Numbered from the stretch's first letter, positions 1 to 11,610 are shown. The stretch is 64,000 nt of DNA from Amorphophallus konjac (GCA_022559845.1 JAHNEJ010001963.1:117666-181665), one strand, 5' to 3'. Notes: generated by a model from the letters alone, not told the origin. Numbers and translations: made by a program.

Positions 1-1530
1 GCCTCGCCAACCCTCCCCAATGCCCAAAGCGAAGGAGCTCGCCACGTCTTTCCCCCCCCCTCTCCTTTGTCTCTCGCCCTCTTTCCCTCACTAGCCTCAA
101 CCACGCACAGCTTACCCCTCCCTCTCTAACACTCTCGCCATCCCCATCACACTTGCCCTACCCCCCTCACGTACCTATCCCACACCACCTACCAGCCCCG
201 CCGAGCACCAGCCCTCTCTCCCCCCTCTTCCTCGCAGCCACAAACCCCCCCGCGGCGGCCCCTTGTTTGTAATAGGGGCACCGCAAGTGCCTCCTACCCT
301 CCCCACTCTCTCTCCCTTGCCCCGTTCCAACTCCCCACCTCCATATCCCCTCACTCTCTTTTCCCCTCTATACTCATCCCCCCTTCCCCCCCTTTTCTAT
401 TCTCTCTATTCCAACCCCCCCTTACAACACCCCCAAATCACCCACACTTTGCCAGGAAAACCCATGGATGCCCACGTTGAAGCTAGATAGAACAGAGCAC
501 CATTTGGTGCGTCTGTCCCATCAAGATGAGGAGGGTCCAAGACCCCTTCGCTAGCAATGCCATCGCGGTTCCCCTCCTCGCATCATGCAGGCTGGCAATC
601 ACACGCCACATCACGGAGGTAGGCCACGCCGCCAGATCTTGCAAACGTCCCCAGCATGCATGCATCATCGAGCCACCTCCTCGTCTCCCACCACGGCCAT
701 CCGTGCACCATCGCTAGACAGCAGCTGCCGGTCCCAGCCGTCGTCAAGCGATTGTCCATCTCCGCCGAGTACGTCCCCGGCATGCATGTGCGTGCATACT
801 CACCACCACTCAACAGTGCCAAGCAACCCCAACCTACTCCGGACGGTGACTGCACCATCGTCAAGCACGCACCGGCTATCGTCGTTGTCGTGCCGGCAGG
901 CTCTCCAGCACGCCCAACCGGCTCCATGCCCCTCCCTGTCACGACTTGCGCGCCTCGCGTCCCATTCTAAATCCCTCACTATTCTCTCTCTCTCTCTCTA
1001 CTCATTCTCTCTCTCTCTTTCTCAATCCCCCTCTCCCCACGTAAGGAGCATGGCCACGGGTGCCTTATTTCTCTCATCATCTCTCTCTCTCTCTTTGCCA
1101 TTCTCCCATCCTCTCTATCCTCTCTCTCTTTATCTCTCTCTCATAAAAGTTCTCTGAAGAATACCTGTGGTTGCATTTTGTTCAAAGCAACATGAGCCCA
1201 AGAAGACAGCATTCTCGAAAGAATGGAACCAGCTATCTCTACTTTTGGCTCACTGGGAAGTGCAGACCCGGATAGAATTATTCTAAAGACAATCATATTA
1301 AGATGTCCTCTAAGATTCTCGAGTTAAAAGGCCTCAGTGCGGTTTGTATTTCATAATCCCGACCATATGAGATGGTCCTATGGAGCTCTGGCTGAAGTAT
1401 GGTCGACATGGCCGTTTAAAAGAACCTGTTGATACTCATGGGGCCAAGAGAGGCTTATTTAAATGGTGTGGTGCAGCAACACGATACTGTGTACATGAGT
1501 TTGACGACATCAGACATTTGTCTCACATCA
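1..1530 (+). repeat. 5' LTR of the minimal retrotransposon, partial
   Basis: This is the left LTR, cut by the window edge; about 480 bp of its start are missing judging from the right copy. It is pyrimidine-rich, with (CT)n tracts at about 980-1020 and 1080-1143. It ends in tctcacatca, the same terminus as the right LTR at 3680. Short open frames in it (263-490, 585-1157) recur in the other copy and look like composition artefacts. Confidence 0.8.
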
Positions 1531-1668
1531 AATGGTATCAGAGCAAGTCGTCCGATTTGTCCCAACAAGTTGGGGTCCTGCAGATTCGAGAATCAAGGTT
1601 CGAGGTCGAACCTTCTCCAAGTGGAGGGGTTTGACGAGATCGGAAAATGGCTCCAACAAAAAAAGAGT
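1531..1668 (+). other. Minimal internal region of the LTR element (PBS to PPT)
   Basis: These ~138 bp contain the PBS, a short palindromic stretch near 1598-1612 and an A/G-rich tract at about 1657-1667 that fits a polypurine tract. There is no plausible coding sequence. All cis signals for reverse transcription are thus kept while the coding portion is absent. Confidence 0.7.
1533..1544 (+). promoter_or_regulatory. Primer-binding site (initiator tRNA-Met)
   Basis: The 12-mer tggtatcagagc lies 2 bp after the LTR end, the usual plant PBS position. It pairs with the 3' end of initiator tRNA-Met to prime minus-strand DNA synthesis. Confidence 0.85.
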
Positions 1669-3680
1669 TGTGAATTAGTATTTATGGTCGTGTTTTGTTA
1701 ATCGGGCCACATGTTTAAGCCTAATGGATTATGTTTATGTCTACACTAATCATGTAAGAATCTTTTTTTATTTTGTGTCTTTTAGTCTTTCCAAGAGAGT
1801 TATAATGAGTCTTAGGTGTTAGGTGTTAGTTGAAGTTTAATGAGTGTCTTTTGATTTTCTTTTGAAGTCTATAAATATGTTATGTAACCTCTCTTTAAGA
1901 AGCAATGAAGTGTTTTAGACTTTTTGGAAATCTTTCCCACGTTAGGTGAGATGCCTTGCTTGGGTACTCTTCTCCGAGAAGGAGATGGGGGTGAGAAGCT
2001 CCGTGAGTGAGAAGCCCAAGTCACCATGGCCGTGAGAAGCGGCCCTATCCTCCCTCCCCACAAAGTCATCTTCCCCTTCTTCTGTCTTGCCATTTAAGCT
2101 CCCTGCCAGCCACCCTCTGCCCACCGTCTGTAACCAGCGCCACCACTTGCCTCGCCAACCCTCCCCAATGCCCAAAGCGAAGGAGCTCGCCACGTCTTTC
2201 CCCCCCCTCTCCTTTGTCTCTCGCCCTCTTTCCCTCACTAGCCTCAACCACGCACAGCTTACCCCTCCCTCTCTAACACTCTCGCCATCCCCATCACACT
2301 TGCCCTACCCCCCTCACGTACCTATCCCACACCACCTACCAGCCCCGTCGAGCACCAGCCCTCTCTCCCCCCTCTTCCTCGCAGCCACAAACCCCCCCGC
2401 GGCGGCCCCTTGTTTGTAATAGGGGCACCGCAAGTGCCTCCTACCCTCCCCACTCTCTCTCCCTTGCCCCGTTCCAACTCCCCACCTCCATATCCCCTCA
2501 CTCTCTTTTCCCCTCTATACTCATCCCCCCTTCCCCCCCTTTTCTATTCTCTCTATTCCAACCCCCCCTTACAACACCCCCAAATCACCCACACTTTGCC
2601 AGGAAAACCCATGGATGCCCACGTTGAAGCTAGATAGAACAGAGCACCGTTTGGTGCGTCTGTCCCATCAAGATGAGGAGGGTCCAAGACCCCTTCGCTA
2701 GCAATGCCATCGCGGTTCCCCTCCTCGCATCATGCAGGCTGGCAATCACACGCCACATCACGGAGGTAGGCCACGCCGCTAGATCTTGCAAACGTCCCCA
2801 GCATGCATGCATCATCTAGCCACCTCCTCGTCTCCCACCACAGCCATGAGTGCACCATCGCTAGACAGCAGCTGCCAGTCCCAGCTGTCGTCAATCGATT
2901 GTCCATCTCCACCGAGTACGTCCCCGACATGCATGTGCGTGCATACTCACCACCACTCAACAGTGCCAAGCAACCCCAACCTACTCCGGACGGTGACTGC
3001 ACCATCGTCAAGCACGCACCGGCTGTCGTCGTTGTCGTGCCGGCAGGCTCTCCAGCACGCCCAACCGGCTCCATGCCCCTCCCTGTCGTGATTTGCACGC
3101 CTCACGTCCCATTCTAAATCCCTCACTATTCTATCTCTCTCTACTCATTCTCTCTCTCTCTTTCTCAATCCCCCTCTCCCCACGTAAGGAGCATGGCCGC
3201 GGGTGCCTTATTTCTCTCATCATCTCTCTCTCTCTCTCTTTGCCATTCTCCCATCCTCTCTATCCTCTCTCTCTTTATCTCTCTCTCATAAAAGTTCTCT
3301 GAAGAATACCTGTGGTTGCATTTTGTTCAAAGCAACATGAGCCCAAGAAGATAGCATTCTAGAAAGAATGGAACCAGCTATCTCTACTTTTGGCTCACTG
3401 GGAAGTGCATACCCGGATAGAATTATTCTAAAGACAATCATATTAAGATGTCCTCTAAGATTCTCGAGTTAAAAGGCCTCAGTGCGGTTTGTATTTCATA
3501 ATCCCGACCATATGAGATGGTCCAACCCTATGGAGCTCTGGCTGAAGTATGGTCGACATGGCCGTTTAAAAGAACCTGTTGATACTCATGGGGCCAAGAG
3601 AGGCTTATTTAAATGGTGTGGTGCAGCAACACGATACTGTGTACATGAGTTTGACGACATCAGACATTTGTCTCACATCA
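1669..3680 (+). repeat. 3' LTR of the minimal retrotransposon
   Basis: The LTR begins with tgtgaattag right after the polypurine tract and ends tctcacatca at 3680. Its 2149-3680 part duplicates window positions 1-1530. A TATA-like tataaata lies at 1870-1877 in the LTR's 5' part, as expected of a U3 promoter. The flanking 5 bp (gcggg) would be one half of the target-site duplication; the other half is outside the window. Confidence 0.75.
1870..1877 (+). promoter_or_regulatory. TATA-like box in the LTR
   Basis: tataaata about 200 bp into the 3' LTR, in an AT-rich stretch just before the C-rich part, is the best candidate for the LTR core promoter. The equivalent position of the 5' LTR is left of the window. 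Confidence 0.45.
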
Positions 3681-4960
3681 GCGGGAGACGGTGGCAGCCG
3701 GGGGTCGCGTGAGGTTGCCAGTGGAGGGTGGCATCCGGAGGTGGAGTAGACGACGGGGGCGCGGTGGAGCAGTCGGCGGCGTCAGACAGTGCGGCAGGGA
3801 GCTCGGTCTCGCGGCAACGGCAGGGTGTGCCGCAGCGTGGGCGTGCGTGCTGGCGGGGACTACCGGCGGTGCAGTCGGTGGAGCTCGCGGTGGCGTCGAG
3901 GGCGTGCGCAGGTGGAGCTCGCGGCGTCGTGGGCATGCACAGGTGGAGCTCGCGGCGTCGTGGGGGTCAGCAACGATGGTGGCGGCGGACGGTGCCCACG
4001 AGGTGCTCCGGTGGTCACGGTGGCGTCGCGGCGATGCAGCTCACTGAGGTGGCACGTACGGTGAGGCGGAGGGTGCCGGCGACGTGGACGCGGTGGCTGG
4101 CGGTCGTGAGCGACAGGGGAGCTTCGCGGCTTACTGAGAGAAAGAGAGGGAGAGGGAGAGGGTGAGACGGTGGGGAGAGGTGTGGTGCGGTCGGGTTGTG
4201 GGGCATGCACGTATGCATGCGGTGGAGGTGGAATGGGAAGTCGACAGTGGACTGGGGAGATATGCGTGGTGACGACGGGGAGATGCTCGCGGTTGCCGAT
4301 GGTGGTGGGTGGGACGGTGAGAAGGAGTAGAATCAGAGGGAGGAAAAGATGGAGAGGGGATGCTCACGGTTGGGAGAGAATGGAGATCAGTGGAGGTGAG
4401 AGGTGGGTCTGCTGGGTGTTGGGATGGCCGTAGAGGGGATGGAGAGAGAAGGCATAGTAGAGGGTGTGGTGTAAGAGAGGGAGTGAGGGTGGCCTGTGGC
4501 TGGACTGGTTGTGGTGACGGGGAGAGGAGCTGTGGTGGAGGGCGTCGTGGGCAGTTAACAGAGGGAGAGGGGGAGAGGAAAAAGGAGCTGGGTTCGTGGG
4601 TGTTCGCCTGGGGGAAAAGGGAGGAGGGTGGAGGCTTGTGGCTGCGAAGTGGGGTGCTGTGTGAGAAAAGGGAGAGAGAGAGAGAGAGAGAGAGAGAGCC
4701 AGAGAGCCGTGAGAGGGTGTTGGCCAAGGAGGATCCGAGGGAGGAGATGGGGTTGGCAGAGAAGTGTGTCGTGTGTGTTGTGCCTTGGTGGAGAGGGGTG
4801 TGTGCAGTGTGTGTCTGTATGTGCCGTGGTGGAGAGGGTGAGAACAGTGAGTGGGGTGTGGGTGTGTGCAGCGAGAGTGAGGGTGAGAACAATGAGAAGG
4901 GGGTTACGTGAGGGAGAGAGAGGGAAGAAAATAGAGAGAGAGAAAGATACGTGAGGATGT
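3681..4960. other. Purine-rich, gene-less G-rich sequence
   Basis: G/A-rich on the plus strand, with many ggtgg, gagagg and ggcgtcg words and an (AG)n microsatellite at about 4669-4697. Several long open frames cross it on both strands (such as 4131-4892 minus), but their products are low-complexity Pro/Ser/His or Gly/Arg runs with no domain. I see no supported gene. It could be part of an older degraded element. Confidence 0.5.
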
Positions 4961-4964
4961 AACG

Positions 4965-5865
4965 TAGTCAATGTATAGACACAATGTATAGACTTTGAGA
5001 GGTAGTCAATAGAGAACGAGACGTGAGGATGATTAGGAGGAAATCAATGTATAGACTTTGAGAGGATGTACAGACTTTGTGAAGCTAATGTATAGACTTT
5101 GAACTTTGTAACGTAGGTAAATATAGGAACGTATAGACTTTGAAAAAGCCAATGCATAGACTTTGAGAGGATGTACAGACTTTGTGAAGCCAATGTATAG
5201 ACTTTGAGGAATGTACAGACTTTGTAACGTAGGTAAAGATAGGAACGTATAGACTTTGAGGAAGCCAATGTATAGACTTTGAGAGGATGTACAGACTTGG
5301 TGAAGCTAATGTATAGACTTTGAGAAAGTCAATGTATAGACTTTGAGGATGTACAGACTTTGTGAAGCCAATGTATAGACTTTGAGGAAGCCAATGTATA
5401 GACTTTGAAGACGTACAGACTTTGTGAAGCCAATGTATAGACTTTGAGGATGCCAATATATAGACTTTGAGTGAATGTGGAGATCAATGTATAGACTTGG
5501 AGGAATGTATAGACTTTGGAGATGAATGTATAGACTTGGAGTGAATGTATAGACTTTGGAGATGAATGTATAGACTTGGAGGAATGTATAGACTTTGGAG
5601 ATGAATGTATAGACTTGGAGTGAATATATAGACTTTTGGAGATGAATGTATAGACTTGGAGTGAATGTGGAGATGAATGTATAGACTTGGAGTGAATGTA
5701 TAGACTTTGGAGATACATGGATTTAGGGACTGTATAGACTTTGGAGAATGTACAGACTTGCTATGTATAGACTTGGAGGAAATGTATAGACTTGGAGGAA
5801 TGTATAGACTTGCTAAAAAAAAGTATAGACTTACTGCAACGTACAGACTTGGACGTGCAGACTCG
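4965..5865. repeat. Minisatellite of degenerate 'tatagacttt' units
   Basis: The core tatagacttt (variants tacagacttt, tatagacttg) recurs several dozen times with spacers such as gaggaagccaatg, gaggatg and tgtgaagc. Basic units of about 17-20 bp group into higher-order combinations in the left part (alternating tatagac/tacagac). The right part (5480-5720) switches to a 'gga gatgaatg' unit of about 20 bp. Minus-strand open frames here merely translate the repeat. Confidence 0.9.
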
Positions 5866-6464
5866 CCAAGTCATCAAAGCAAAAATGATTAATCACCCAC
5901 ATGAATCAAATGCGCGAGTCACTTTAGGGTATCACGGTGTAATATGAGGTCTACCCAGGAAAACGTGAAAACGGCGTGTCTACACTCGGCTCTTAATATT
6001 CATGAAGTATTCTGTTATTTTCATCGTCTGTAGATATTTTAGTAATTTCTTAACAGAAAGTGACCGCAAGGACCTAAGTGACACTAAATTCATATATATA
6101 GAGAATATACATGTAGATATAAATATAGGATAGATTTTCACATGATTTTATTTCTAAGAGGGGTATATAAATATTTTTTAAAAAATAATGATGTATTTTT
6201 ATTGGGGTTTCTATGAACACTCTTTCTATTTTGCCCGTTGAACTTGTTTCGGAATAATTTTTGATGAAAGGATTGGGTGATTCGTGTAATACAGGGTATT
6301 TTAGTTTTCAACCCTTAAAAAATCGACATCAGGAATTAACCTCCTAATTTACTTATTTATTATTAAGTCACTCAATTTTTGTCGATCATGTGACAATTTT
6401 TTATCATAAATTTATTTTTAAAAAAATCGTGTTAACTTAACTCAACAAGTTGATCTACCGATCT
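5866..6464. other. AT-rich stretch without a recognised feature
   Basis: Unique-looking AT-rich DNA follows the minisatellite. I see no coding signal, RNA gene or element terminus in it. Confidence 0.4.
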
Positions 6465-6524
6465 ACCCTAATCAGAAAGAGAAAAAGGACTTGGGTAGTC
6501 GAGTGAGGGAGAGAGAGAGTAAAT

Positions 6525-6732
6525 AACAGAGCAGAGCAGGCCGGGGCGAGGCCGTATTGCCGCCGCGGCGGTGGTGTACTGGACAAATCGGAGAAGGCAA
6601 AGAAGACAACTCCGGCAGGTTGCTCCCACCGGAGAATAGAGCAGAGCAGGCCAGGGGCGGAACGGAGCGACTGCTCTCCAAATCGGAGAATAAGAGGACA
6701 ACCCTCCCTCCGGCGGGGGGGGGGGGGGGGGG
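6525..6732 (+). repeat. Degenerate local duplication (~105-bp unit) ending in a G homopolymer
   Basis: A block starting with 'agagcagagcagg' near 6529 and containing 'caaatcggagaa' near 6583 recurs about 105 bp later (near 6640 and 6689). An uninterrupted run of 18 G lies at 6715-6732, directly before a short GC-rich coding-like stretch. It looks like a 5'-UTR-like or promoter-like GC island. Confidence 0.55.
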
Positions 6733-6760
6733 AGGTTTGTCACAGGTGGGTTGTGCCCTA

Positions 6761-6948
6761 ATGGCCGCCGCTGTGGCTGCCGACAAGGAGCGGAGGTCGC
6801 TGAATTCGCTCATCTCGAAGGCCTGCGCAGGAAGCGCCATGCTGACCCCCCCGCCGCCGGCTTGCTGGTGTTCTACTTCCCTCGGGGGCACGCCAAGCAG
6901 GCCACCGCGGCACCGGAAAATGCAGAGGAGAACAAGGGAGTTCTATGA
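6761..6948 (+). pseudogene. Possible auxin-response-factor (ARF) N-terminal fragment, frameshifted
   Basis: From the ATG at 6761 a frame rich in Ala codons reaches ISKACAG. After a run of C near 6846-6852, the next frame reads GLLVFYFPRGHAKQA and stops near 6948. ARF proteins start their conserved part with a LWHACAG motif, followed after about 10 residues by a V.YFPQGHAEQ motif. Spacing and order match across one frame change. The rest of the B3 DNA-binding domain is not found downstream, so this would be a relic or a captured first exon. Because only ~40 residues are involved, chance resemblance is possible. No introns or promoter are evident. Confidence 0.45.
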
Positions 6949-7149
6949 TATTATGCTTGACAAGGGGGTGATAGGTGGTGTTGTAGAAGAAGAGGGATGG
7001 GCTCTTCTCTCACCCCGATCCATCCATGTTTCTCGATGATTCCAGGAGAGAGACTGTTAATATAAGCTTTTTTTTGTTGTATGTTTGTTGCTAGCTAGGT
7101 GCTAGTTGACGTCACCGTGATTTGGCTTGAAATACATATTGTTCCGGAG

Positions 7150-7312
7150 TAATACCCCTTGGCAGCCAGTGTGACATGTTAGAATTATGTAGCAATAATA
7201 TATAGTATTATAAGCTCGATGGCTTAGAGTGATTTTTCTTTTGACTTGCATCACACTTTGTTGGCGCATGCATTTTGGCTTTTCTTTTTTATGCACGACT
7301 CACGATGAGAAT
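7150..7312. repeat. Dispersed repeat, copy 1 (pair with 13840-13976)
   Basis: A block with 'aagctcgatggcttagagtga', 'gacttgcatcacactttg' and 'catgcattttggcttt' words matches 13849-13976 in the same order and orientation, roughly three bases in four. No coding frame is conserved. It may be an old segmental duplication or a degraded element. Confidence 0.55.
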
Positions 7313-7394
7313 GGTAGAGGTTAAGATTGATCGCCTTGAATTGCGAATTACACTCACGATTTATTTGGTGTGGAAAGAAGAGGTCATCTTTGGG

Positions 7395-7535
7395 AGGAAC
7401 TTACAGACACACGCGGAGAAGTGTCAGAAGGAGTCTTGGGAGATATCTCAAGTGATAAACTTTCAATACTTAAGTCAGACAATCGTAGATGTAGACGAGG
7501 AGCACTCGGATGTGAAGTACATAGTGCTCGGCTGA
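7395..7535 (+). pseudogene. Possible LINE (RTE-like) ORF fragment, weak
   Basis: The frame ending at 7535 contains VINFQYLSQTIVDVDEEHSD. This resembles the 'F.YLGS.I..DG.IDEDV.HRI' segment found upstream of the C-terminal part of plant RTE-like LINE polyproteins. The C-terminal part itself is seen in this window at 32838-33131. The match is short and divergent, and nothing else of a LINE is recognisable around it. Confidence 0.25.
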
Positions 7536-9880
7536 AATGGTAGTGAAGTTTGGGGAGAAATAGAGTGCTCGAATGAGCGTAGGAGAGGGAGAAGTGTGTG
7601 GGCCAGTTCACAAGAGGTGGAGCTAAGGTTTATCTCACGAAGGGAAGGGTGAGAGGCTTAAGAGAGGTTAGAACTCGAGAGGTGTAGATTACATCTCTCT
7701 CTTGGCCAGTATTATTTATAGAGTTTTCTTCGAGTTTGTCTCGGTGACCTTTGTCTTCTGACTTGATGCTGTTAGATTTATGTTAGCTGTGGAGACGTGA
7801 GTCATCTGTTGGCATATCTGACGGGGGAAAAGAGGCGTGGATGCTGACCTGTCGTTCTTTCAGTAGAGACGTGGACGCTGACCTATTGTTCCTTCGCTAT
7901 ATGGGTCGTTCTGTCACTAATGCAATGATGGTCGTCGTAAGCGTGCCCTACTTGTTGTCGAAAGACGGGGGCGCATACGGCGTACGGGGTCTGGACTTCA
8001 GGTCAGTCCTTCTGTAAGTTTTGTCAGACTCCGTATTAGACTATGGAGGTCCTAAACTATGGATCGGTTGATGTTGGTCTTATTGGGCCGAGCAGACTTT
8101 CTCGTCCTCAAAAATCATCCGACAGATATTTTCCCTCGATACGGTGAAAAGTAACGTACTAACATTCTTCCTGGATAGTAGAATGGATGAACCGAATTAC
8201 AAATGAGACTAAAGAATTATTTGGTTTGATGTAAAATATTCTAACACGATATCTAACAATATCTTATTTACTAGATTTTTACGCTATATTATGATGTCTT
8301 TCATTTAATAAGTTTTGCTTTTCAATTTTTTTAGATCAATGAGTCATTTGGTTTGACTAAAAAAATTTACATTAAAACAAATAATCCTTAAATAATCACC
8401 TAGGACATTGAAAATTATGGCTAAATACGCATCACAATTCAATCACCTTTTTGAGCCGAAAATGATAAAGTGTCGTTGTGGAGGAGGAATCGGCTCTTCT
8501 CCCGTGTTTATACGAGTGCAAGAGAGATCGTTAGAGTGTTTGGGATCATCTTTTTTTTTCAATCTGGCTGTTATTCTATTCTCAAATTTCATTTCATCAA
8601 TCATATATTTTTTACTCAATTTTTTAAATTGATGAAACAAATTGCTAACTCATTTGGCACAATTGACATAACTTTTAAAGATTGTACGAGCATATTTGAC
8701 ATATTCTTCGGCTTGTTCAAAGACACCCTACTCCGTCGTCGACACGGGTGCTTCTTTATTAATGTGTAAAAAGTGTGGATGATTTTTAGATAGAGTTATT
8801 AGTGGGTCGGGCTGATCCGACGAGATTATAGAGTTAGTCTAGCCCAAACCCTTTGTTCAACTCCTGGGTTTTTGATTGGATCTAAAAGTATGGAATGTGT
8901 AGGTTCGCGTGTCGAGCTCAGATTTTTAGTTCGATCTACGGAGTCGACTCGATATGAAAATATTTTCTCTGAACTTAGAGATTGGCATAACCAAAAAAAA
9001 TGATTTTCATTTTAGAGTTTCATCATTTTGAAACTTGCTTCTTGGCCTTCAAGATCTTCGACACTCTCACAACCTTTTACTCTTACGCTATCCATGGCTG
9101 AGATGATCGCATAGATGCAACAACACAATGTTACTTGCAGTCAAGAAAATCCATGCTCCCTGTCAGTTAAATTGGCCGGAATGACTTTCATCACACCATT
9201 GCGCAATGCTTAAGGTACGGATTTGATTAATGAAAGGGACATGATAAGCTAAACCCATGAAGTTAAGATGTGATATTTTCTCAACAATATTAACAGTTTT
9301 TATTGAATTTGCCGGGCCAAACTTGGTCGGGATCGAGTTTTGTAGTTTTGGTGAAATAGTCGGGGTCCCGTCCGACCATTTATTACTTGGAGTTGGGGTT
9401 TAGGCTTGCGCTGGGCTTCATCGATAGCTTTATTTCTGGGTACTCCCACCCCCCAGTAATGTTTAGGGCACACTTTCGTCGATTTCACATTTATATAGAG
9501 TGTGTACCAAATAAATTTTTTTACAAAAAAAAAATTGTGACGTAACATCTATGTCTATCTCCTTAAATTATCGTACAAAGTACAGCTCTATCTAACGATT
9601 ACAAGAATCAAAATAAAAAGAGTTGATTTGAGAAAAATTGAGCTTAATATTATTTATTAATTTTAATTTTAATTTTTTTAATCATCAGATATACAGGTGT
9701 GTATTGTCCGATAAATTAGATATACGTGAGATTCACGTTATAAAAAATTTTTAAAAAATAAAAAAAGTCAATTTAATTGATGCACACTTTATAAGTGTGT
9801 CATTGACCTTGACCCATGATGTGCACTGAGTAATTTTCTTGGCCCCATCTCCTCGCCCACCCTCCGCTAATAGTCACATC
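7536..9880. other. Gene-less AT-rich interval
   Basis: No supported gene, RNA or complete element. Around 7680-8120 the sequence has LTR-like character (tttatagag near 7730, a GC-richer tail), but no partner repeat was found in the window. Short open frames at 8408-8769 have no recognisable domain. Confidence 0.35.
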
Positions 9881-10500
9881 TAAAAGTAGAGTGAGAGACT
9901 TGACCGGTGTGGCTACCCAGCATGCTTGGCCTCCTCGAAGTCCAATCCAGTTGTCTGTCCTCCACCATCCCCTCCTAACTCCTTGGCCACACTCTCGACC
10001 TCAAAGTCATCCCCACGGGAGCCGGCATGTTTGCTGCGGCACTACTGCCGCCGCCACCACCACCGCCACGTCTCTCCAGCTCCTCCCATCTAATTAGTCC
10101 CACAACCATCTCCATGCGCCCAGCCCCCAAGGGGTCCCAAAGAATGGCATTTCGGGTACCTTTGCATCACACACTCGTGCTGCGTGTGCTCCACATCCGC
10201 CATCGTGCGGTGATCTCCTAACCCATCCACCGTTGTGCGGCGAGGTTATGGGATGGTGATGAGGTCAGAGAAAGGGGGGTGCATGAGACGGAGAAGGGAG
10301 AGTGGAGGGTGGGACGGCCGTGGAGAGAGGCGAGGGATGCGGCCGACCGACCGGCTACGTAGGGGGGCAGGGCGGTGGGCAACAGGGTAGGGATTGACGG
10401 AAGAGAGAAAGGAGAGAGACGGAGGAGAGAGGGGGGGGGGGGGACGTACACTTGGATGCATAGGAGAGAAGTTTGGGTCTTATTCGGATCGGAAATAAAT
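9881..10500. other. GC-rich island without a supported gene
   Basis: C-rich (9890-10220) then G-rich (10260-10445) sequence with a run of G near 10431-10442. Open frames on both strands encode Pro/Ser-rich low-complexity products. It could be an old promoter or CpG-rich element end; I see no exon that I recognise. Confidence 0.3.
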
Positions 10501-10659
10501 TTTGAAGACAATAAGTGTAAGTTATTTTGAACTAATTTATTTATATCTTTATTCTCATATGTGTTTCATGTGCGAGAAATAAATATGACGATATCTTTAT
10601 TATTTGTTTGATAAAAAATAGTGATACATGAGAATAAGCACAGAAAAAGATTATTTTGT

Positions 10660-11610
10660 CCATCTTATTGATTATGATTATTGTTAATATTTCTTCTTAA
10701 TGATCATAATTAATATTAATATTACTTTTATTAATTTTATTAATTTTATTTAATATATTTATTTTTAATGATCATGACTAATATTAATATTGTTAATTCT
10801 AAGATGATTAATTCTTCATTAGTAACAACGAGATCATTATAATTAATTATTTGATGATAATTATATGATATAGTTATTAATTAATATAAATTAAATTAAA
10901 TTGTATGATTAATTAACACTAATAACATGAATCAGCATAATTGATTAGCACTAATAACATTAATTATCATAATAAGATTAAGCAGTACTATAATAACTAA
11001 TTATCTAATGATAATTAAATAATATATTTATTGATTAGCACTAATAAGATTAGTTGGCGTGATTAATTAGCACTAATAACATTAATTAGCATAATTGATT
11101 TGCACTAATAATCTTAATTAGCACAATAAGATTAAGTAGTGTTGTAATAATTAACTATTTAATAATAATACATTAATATATTTATTAATTAGCATTAATA
11201 AGATTGCTTAGCATGTTTAGTTAACACTAATAAGATTAATTAAAACATTTAATTAGCATTAATAACATTAATTAGTATAATTTATTGGCATTAATAATGT
11301 TAATTATCATAATAAGATTAAGTATCACTATAATGATAAATTATTTAATAATAATTTAATACTATATTTATCAATTAGCATAGCAAGATTAAGTAGCATT
11401 GCAATAATTAATTATTTAATAATAATTAATTATCTAATAATAATTAAATAATATATTTATTAATTAGCACTAATAAGATTAATTAGCATGATTAGTTAGC
11501 ACTAATAAGATTAATTAATATAATTAATTAGCACTAACAAGATTAAGTAGTATCATGATAGTTAATTATTTAATAATAATTACATAATATATTTATTAAT
11601 TAGCACTATA
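10660..11610. repeat. AT-rich minisatellite of 'attagcactaataagatta' units
   Basis: Roughly 25-35-bp degenerate units built from taattagcactaataagatt and attaattagcataatt repeat through about 950 bp, with (A/T)-only interruptions such as 'taataataattaaataatatattta'. The array is sharply bounded by non-repetitive sequence on both sides. Confidence 0.85.

Larger units (their letters stand above)
1..3680 (+). mobile_element. Non-autonomous LTR retrotransposon with long LTRs and a minimal interior (5' end outside window)
   Basis: Positions 1-1530 reappear at 2149-3680 with scattered substitutions (about 2% by eye, many C/T or G/A) and a 5-bp length difference near 3525. Directly after the first copy comes tggtatcagagc, complementary to the 3' end of plant initiator tRNA-Met, so 1530 is the end of a 5' LTR. 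A purine tract near 1657-1667 precedes the next TG, which opens the 3' LTR. Only about 138 bp separate the LTRs and no gag or pol coding is present. LTR length (~2.0 kb) is far above that of TRIM elements, and the interior is far below that of LARD elements. It depends on another element for its enzymes, or it is an internal deletion product. The upstream target-site repeat lies outside the window. Confidence 0.8.

Noticed and set aside
1429..1701. Possible gag start in the interior of the minimal LTR element
   Set aside because: The frame begins in the LTR, crosses the PBS and ends within the next LTR; there is no gag motif.
4131..4892. 253-codon minus-strand frame rich in Pro, Ser and His
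   Set aside because: It lies in purine/pyrimidine-skewed DNA where several overlapping frames on both strands are open; low complexity and no motif.
5044..5718. Minus-strand open frames with repeated SLYI/SKSIH peptides
   Set aside because: They translate the minisatellite and are open in several frames; there is no domain and no gene context.
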